A stretch of 8,080 nucleotides of DNA, taken from Synechococcales cyanobacterium PMM_0003. Lineage in GTDB: Bacteria; Cyanobacteriota; Cyanobacteriia; Pseudanabaenales; Pseudanabaenaceae. The first letter of the stretch is position 1. Each line of letters opens with the position of its first letter. Position numbers and translations under genes: made by a program. The notes beneath the pieces are model-generated. The model made no database searches and was not told where the DNA came from. It saw only the letters and a list, made by a program, of their open reading frames with translations. Of the stretch, positions 4,536 through 8,080 are shown piece after piece. The stretch is from positions 1 through 8,080 of the forward strand of contig CASBRC010000133.1 in assembly GCA_949128015.1 (NCBI GenBank), written 5' to 3'.

Positions 4536-6775
4536 GCGACTTGATAATTAAAATTGAAAGTTGCCCATTGCTGCACATCCAACATCCATGTATCACTTAT
4601 ATTGGCTGCCTTGCCAAAAGCGGATGGTTTGCCAGCATGATCGAGATCTTCTAATAAAGCTTGGGCAACTTGTAGTGGATTGGGAATAGCAATTAATCCA
4701 TTTAGAGAAGAAGCTTGACGTTGAGAAGTTTCTAAGATTTTGGCAACTTGCAAAAGTGGCGATCGGCAAATCAAAATATAAATATCGACCATCCCTTGGG
4801 GCGCGGATACTGCCCAACTCATTTGGGTTTTGGGATAAGGAATAGTGAGAGTACCCGATGGTGGGATGACACCATCGCTGGCATAGGGAAGAGAAATAAA
4901 GTTGGGGGTGAGAATTTTGCTGCGAGGATCGAGACAGAAAATTCTTGTATATAAAGGGTATTCGCTAAAGTTCTCAATCTGACACTCAAGGCGATCGCCG
5001 ATATTAATCGGTTTAGTGCGAACTGTATTGCTGTCAGTACTTGCAGGAATGAGAGAAGCGCGAGCCGCAGATTTACTTGCCACAATCACTGAACGCTGAT
5101 CAACCCCGATCATGGCTTTGAGGGTGACACGTACATCGAGATGAGTTGCTGCTTGATTTTCAGTCGTGCGGATTAGTTTTGCCGCGAGGAGACTTTCGAG
5201 AAAAGGTTGCAAGCGTTTAATTGCCACGCCGACCGATTCACCAACGGAGCCAAAGGAACCAAGAATCGGCGTATGTCCGACCGTGAATAAGCCATAGCTA
5301 GCTGATTGCACTCCAAATAGACAATCGGCGCATTGTTCATTAGCATTTACGCCAAATATATTTGGTAAAGTTGAGAAGGCACTGGTGGCATCGACACGTT
5401 CAATTTTGCTCAAGCCAATATCAATCGCGATCGCTAATTTGACATTGTGCGAAATGGCTCGCATCACTTCTTGGAGTAATTGCCCTGTCTCTAGTTGTTG
5501 ATTACCGATGCGATCGCTTAATATTTCAACTTTGCCATTAAACCCATTGCGTGATTTGAGTTGGACTGTGGCTTTTGGCTTTGGTTGAGTCAGTTCTATA
5601 GTCGGTTTAGGATTGTTAGCTTCATTGATAATCTTCCGTTCGACAGGAATGCTGGCTACATCCATCACATTCAAGATTGCCCCCGCCGCATAATTACTCA
5701 AAACTGCGATCGGTAACCCTGCAAGATATACATCTGCGGTATGGCGATCGCCAGTGCTGCTAATAATTACCCCATCGGAACTAGTGTCAGGAATTGGTAA
5801 CATTGAGGCGAAGGTGCTAGTGGCGATCGCTTTTTGTTTCGATGTCTCAACTTCCCACATATTCGCAACTTGCTTGTCGATGGTGAGATTGTCATTGTGC
5901 AGAGCGCGGCGATCGAGAGTGGTTGCTAAATTGCTCATAACTACATAGATTGTCGTCGCGGGCATAATCTGCCAGAGTTGCTGCACTAAAGAGTAGGTAA
6001 ATGCACCACTACTAAAGCCTGACCATTGAGCGTCAGCACAGAGCATATCGCCTGATGCTGCACGTAAATTTGTACCAATTAGTTTAGGGTTGCTTGGTTG
6101 ATTGTCAGTCGGCTGATTATCACTTGGATCTATTGCAGTTGAGGGTTGCCAGTTTTTTAGCCCGATCCGCGATCGCAACCGAAAGTTACCAATTGCCGAT
6201 ACATTCGGATAGTAAAATCCTGCATCAATGACATTCAAAATCCGATCTGTGGCGATCGCTTGTAGCCAGCCTTGCCATTCTTGTTCGGTAATATCGTGTA
6301 GATTTTCTAGATTTTGAGGCAGTCCACTATCAACAGGTACAAGTGTGTTGTAGTTACCGAGGCGCGAACCATGTCCGCTAAAGTGCACAACTACCAAATC
6401 ATCGGGCAAGGTCTGGGCAACTAAATGCTCAGTGATCGCATTGGCAATATTCGTCCTTGTGGCGGCGAGATCGGTCAGGGTGATGATGTCTTGCGGGGCA
6501 AAGCCAAAGCGATGAATTAATAATTCCTTTTGTAATTCCACATCATTGACACACCCATACAGAGGCAGCCAGCCATTCGCAATATTTTGAGAATTACCAT
6601 CTTCTTTGGCATCGTATTGGTTAATTCCAATCAATAGCGCTCGTTTACGTTGGGTCGCATTTGCCTGACGCACAAATTGCTCTGCGGCAAATGCCACGCG
6701 ATCGCGGGTGAGAAATTGCCATCCGATCAGACTGGTCAGCCCCGCCTGCAAGAATTGTCGCCGTGCAATCCCCAT
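4532..6775 (-). CDS. Tat-exported caspase-like protein (orthocaspase) lacking the catalytic Cys
   Basis: A 747-residue member of the cyanobacterial caspase-like (peptidase C14) proteins. The N-terminus is a twin-arginine signal: ARRQFLQ (4-10), a hydrophobic core to about 22, and a likely AFA-A cleavage site after residue 30, so the protein should act in the periplasm or thylakoid lumen. The p20-like domain (about 43-190) shows RKRALLIGINQY, LYGCVNDVELQ, FGF and HFSGHGS with the catalytic His135. Where active members have DSC, the sequence is VIDAGFYY, so Gly186 replaces the nucleophile. A p10-like segment (about 234-270) contains LCADAQWSGFSSGAFTYSL. The rest includes a conserved-looking stretch (about 405-520, IERVDATSAF) and a DUF4384-like beta domain (about 590-675). 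It is probably not an active Cys protease; a scaffold or binding role is inferred. The start is fixed by the Tat motif, though its ribosome binding site is weak. Confidence 0.85.
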   Translation of the reverse strand: MGIARRQFLQAGLTSLIGWQFLTRDRVAFAAEQFVRQANATQRKRALLIGINQYDAKEDGNSQNIANGWLPLYGCVNDVELQKELLIHRFGFAPQDIITLTDLAATRTNIANAITEHLVAQTLPDDLVVVHFSGHGSRLGNYNTLVPVDSGLPQNLENLHDITEQEWQGWLQAIATDRILNVIDAGFYYPNVSAIGNFRLRSRIGLKNWQPSTAIDPSDNQPTDNQPSNPKLIGTNLRAASGDMLCADAQWSGFSSGAFTYSLVQQLWQIMPATTIYVVMSNLATTLDRRALHNDNLTIDKQVANMWEVETSKQKAIATSTFASMLPIPDTSSDGVIISSTGDRHTADVYLAGLPIAVLSNYAAGAILNVMDVASIPVERKIINEANNPKPTIELTQPKPKATVQLKSRNGFNGKVEILSDRIGNQQLETGQLLQEVMRAISHNVKLAIAIDIGLSKIERVDATSAFSTLPNIFGVNANEQCADCLFGVQSASYGLFTVGHTPILGSFGSVGESVGVAIKRLQPFLESLLAAKLIRTTENQAATHLDVRVTLKAMIGVDQRSVIVASKSAARASLIPASTDSNTVRTKPINIGDRLECQIENFSEYPLYTRIFCLDPRSKILTPNFISLPYASDGVIPPSGTLTIPYPKTQMSWAVSAPQGMVDIYILICRSPLLQVAKILETSQRQASSLNGLIAIPNPLQVAQALLEDLDHAGKPSAFGKAANISDTWMLDVQQWATFNFNYQVA

Positions 6776-6797
6776 AGTTCTGCCGTGAGTTCCCTTG

Positions 6798-6848
6798 TTT
6801 TTTTGTTTTTTTTTGCCGATCCCACCTTTAATTAAAGCTGATTAAAGG
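6798..6848 (-). promoter_or_regulatory. Caspase-like gene leader: A-tract and AT palindrome
   Basis: Upstream of the minus-strand ATG the leader strand carries a run of 9 A, one C and 7 A (complement of 6798-6814). Before that is an inverted repeat, CCTTTAAT (6825-6832) with ATTAAAGG (6841-6848), 8 nt apart. This is where a promoter and operator would be expected. No convincing -35/-10 pair could be assigned, so the call is positional. Confidence 0.3.
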
Positions 6849-6863
6849 CTCTTCTTTTTAGTT

Positions 6864-6930
6864 ATTTTGGCAAATTATTACTTAAAACCAAAAATGATTT
6901 TGGCAAATTATTACTTAAAACCAAAAATGA
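6864..6930. repeat. 33-bp tandem direct repeat, two copies
   Basis: The unit starting ATTTTGGCAAATTATTACTT at 6864 is repeated exactly at 6897, a period of 33 bp. Identity continues through AAAACCAAAAATGA to 6930. The second copy runs into the GC-rich hairpin and supplies its left arm, whereas the first copy has no hairpin attached. This suggests a duplication of the left flank, by slippage or during insertion of the hairpin element. Confidence 0.85.
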
Positions 6931-6974
6931 GTGCGGCGCGAAGCGCCGCCACTCATCTTTGGTTTTGCAATAAT
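6907..6974. repeat. Long GC-centred hairpin repeat abutting hemW
   Basis: AAAACCAAAAATGAGTGCGGCG (6917-6938) pairs with CGCCGCC..TTTGGTTTT (6944-6966) around loop CGAAG, with one mismatch and one bulged base. The pairing resumes further out with ATTATT (6907-6912) and AATAAT (6969-6974). The core GCGCGAAGCGCCGCC (6936-6950) is identical to that at 4421-4435. The element ends on the in-frame stop TAG (6974-6976) just before the hemW reading frame opens. Apart from this, the tandem repeat and the leader above, I see nothing in 6776-7003. Confidence 0.75.
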
Positions 6975-7003
6975 AGATCGACAACCTCATTATTTTGATT
7001 TCC

Positions 7004-8080
7004 TTGAGCCAAATATTTCCCAAATCGTTATATCTGCATATTCCATTTTGTAAGCGGCGCTGTTTTTATTGTGACTTCGCGATCACGACGGGTGGCGAAA
7101 ATCTTAGGCAGCAATATGTTGATGCTCTCTGTCAAGAAATCACGCTCACTGTGGCTCAGATCCCGCCTGTTAAACCATTGCAAACGATTTTTTTTGGTGG
7201 CGGAACACCTTCTTTATTAAGTGTGTCGCAAGTTGAGCAAATTCTAGAGACGATCGCAAAATATTTTGCGATCGCATCTGACGCGGAAATATCGCTAGAG
7301 GCAAATGCGGGGACAGTGAGCCTTGAGAGTTTGCAAGGATATCGAAGCTTGGGGATAAATCGGATTAGTCTTGGCGCACAGGCTTTTCAGCAAAAATTAT
7401 TAGATGTCTGTGGTCGTGGTCATAGCGTTGCCGAAATTTACGAGGCAGTCGATGCGATTAAAAATGCGGGTTTTGAGAACTTTAGTCTAGATCTAATTTC
7501 AGGGCTACCCCATCAATCAATGACCGATTGGCAAGAATCGATGAGCAAAGCGATCGCCTTACAACCCACACATCTATCCATTTACGATCTTACCATTGAG
7601 GAAGGAACTGCTTTTGGAAAGCGCTATCAAGCAGGTGATACGCCATTACCAACCGAGGATCACACAGTTGCGATGTATCTCGCCGCCCATGAGTTACTTC
7701 CCGCCGCAGGCTATGGACATTATGAAATCTCAAATTATGCTCAATCAGGCTATCAATCCCGACATAATTTGACCTATTGGCACAATCAACCCTTTTATGG
7801 AATGGGGATGGGTGCAACTAGTTACATTAATCGCCAAAGAGTTGATCGCCCTCGCAAAATGCGCGAATATCTAGATGCAGTTTCGCAATGGCAAACAGAA
7901 GGAATTGGCTTCACCGCTCCTACCATTGATCTTACTGAAGAGTTAATGGATACGCTCATGCAGGGCTTGCGATTAGCAGAAGGATTAAGCCTGAATGCTT
8001 TGCGAAAATATTATGGTGATGAGCTTTGCGATCGCGCTATACAAATTCTTGATCGCTATCGAGAAAAGAACTGGGTTAAG
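7004..8080 (+). CDS. hemW: HemW-type radical SAM protein (heme chaperone), 3' partial
   Basis: An HemN-related radical SAM protein that runs off the window end; 359 codons are visible of a family length near 380-400. The [4Fe-4S] motif is intact: YLHIPFCKRRCFYCDF with Cys16, Cys20 and Cys23, counting from TTG 7004. The residue after the third Cys is Asp-Phe, not the extra Cys of HemN, which points to HemW (heme binding and insertion, SAM cofactor) and not true coproporphyrinogen dehydrogenase. Other family signs are FFGGGTPS (63-70), LEANAGTV, RISLGAQAF, DLISGLPHQ and RHNLTYW. The reading frame is open without frameshift from 6977 to the end. No in-frame ATG precedes the Fe-S motif; TTG at 7004 or 6995 are the candidate starts, neither with a clear ribosome binding site. 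A repeat element sits directly upstream and may have removed the original start. Confidence 0.9.
   Translation, partial: MSQIFPKSLYLHIPFCKRRCFYCDFAITTGGENLRQQYVDALCQEITLTVAQIPPVKPLQTIFFGGGTPSLLSVSQVEQILETIAKYFAIASDAEISLEANAGTVSLESLQGYRSLGINRISLGAQAFQQKLLDVCGRGHSVAEIYEAVDAIKNAGFENFSLDLISGLPHQSMTDWQESMSKAIALQPTHLSIYDLTIEEGTAFGKRYQAGDTPLPTEDHTVAMYLAAHELLPAAGYGHYEISNYAQSGYQSRHNLTYWHNQPFYGMGMGATSYINRQRVDRPRKMREYLDAVSQWQTEGIGFTAPTIDLTEELMDTLMQGLRLAEGLSLNALRKYYGDELCDRAIQILDRYREKNWVK

Noticed and set aside
4327..4551. 74-codon plus-strand reading frame past the PsiE-family gene
   Set aside because: It starts inside that gene in another frame, runs through the hairpin terminator and HIP1 repeats, and has no protein-like features.
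7590..7817. 75-codon minus-strand reading frame
   Set aside because: It lies fully inside the hemW frame on the opposite strand and shows no motif; hemW is clearly the real gene.
7004..8080. hemW as a pseudogene
   Set aside because: The frame is uninterrupted through all family motifs to the window end and the Fe-S cysteines are intact. Only the start codon is unusual.

Overview
The window looks like chromosomal DNA of a filamentous or unicellular cyanobacterium. The palindrome GCGATCGC (HIP1) recurs throughout, for example at 1548-1555, 1632-1639, 4481-4488, 4509-4516 and 4991-4998. The gene types are also typically cyanobacterial: a long Tat-exported caspase-like protein, a BgtA/GlnQ-type ATPase and a Zur-box zinc operon. 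The hairpin repeats recall Pseudanabaena-like genomes, but the genus is a guess from general impression, not from a search.

Layout. Positions 1-237 hold two hairpin repeats and no gene. A perfect Zur-type palindrome (242-258) then opens a three-gene plus-strand zinc operon (280-2663): a ZnuA-type zinc-binding lipoprotein, a 93-residue cysteine-containing hypothetical protein overlapping it at TAATG, and a COG0523/CobW-family GTPase with a CICC metal site. A strong terminator closes it (2672-2717). Next is a stand-alone polar amino acid transporter ATPase (2827-3594). Immediately after its stop lies a 76-bp TA-bounded palindromic element that looks like a MITE (3600-3675). A PsiE-family membrane protein follows (3891-4397), ending in a hairpin that can terminate transcription from both sides. 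The minus-strand gene at 4532-6775 encodes a 747-residue caspase-like protein. Its catalytic His is present, but the position of the catalytic Cys is occupied by Gly. Upstream of it are a 33-bp tandem duplication and another GC-rich hairpin repeat. Last is a plus-strand radical-SAM gene, hemW, which has no in-frame ATG near its 5' end and runs off the window at 8080.

How the genes relate. The first three genes make a coherent zinc-deficiency response: periplasmic zinc capture, a probable cytosolic zinc chaperone GTPase, and between them a small Cys/His protein that may be a zinc-handling partner (inference). The amino acid ATPase, PsiE-like protein, caspase-like protein and HemW are separate transcription units with no evident functional link. 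I see no CRISPR array, phage, toxin-antitoxin module, tRNA or rRNA. The features most worth following up are the small zinc-operon protein, the Cys-less orthocaspase with retained His, and the repeat element abutting hemW at its start.
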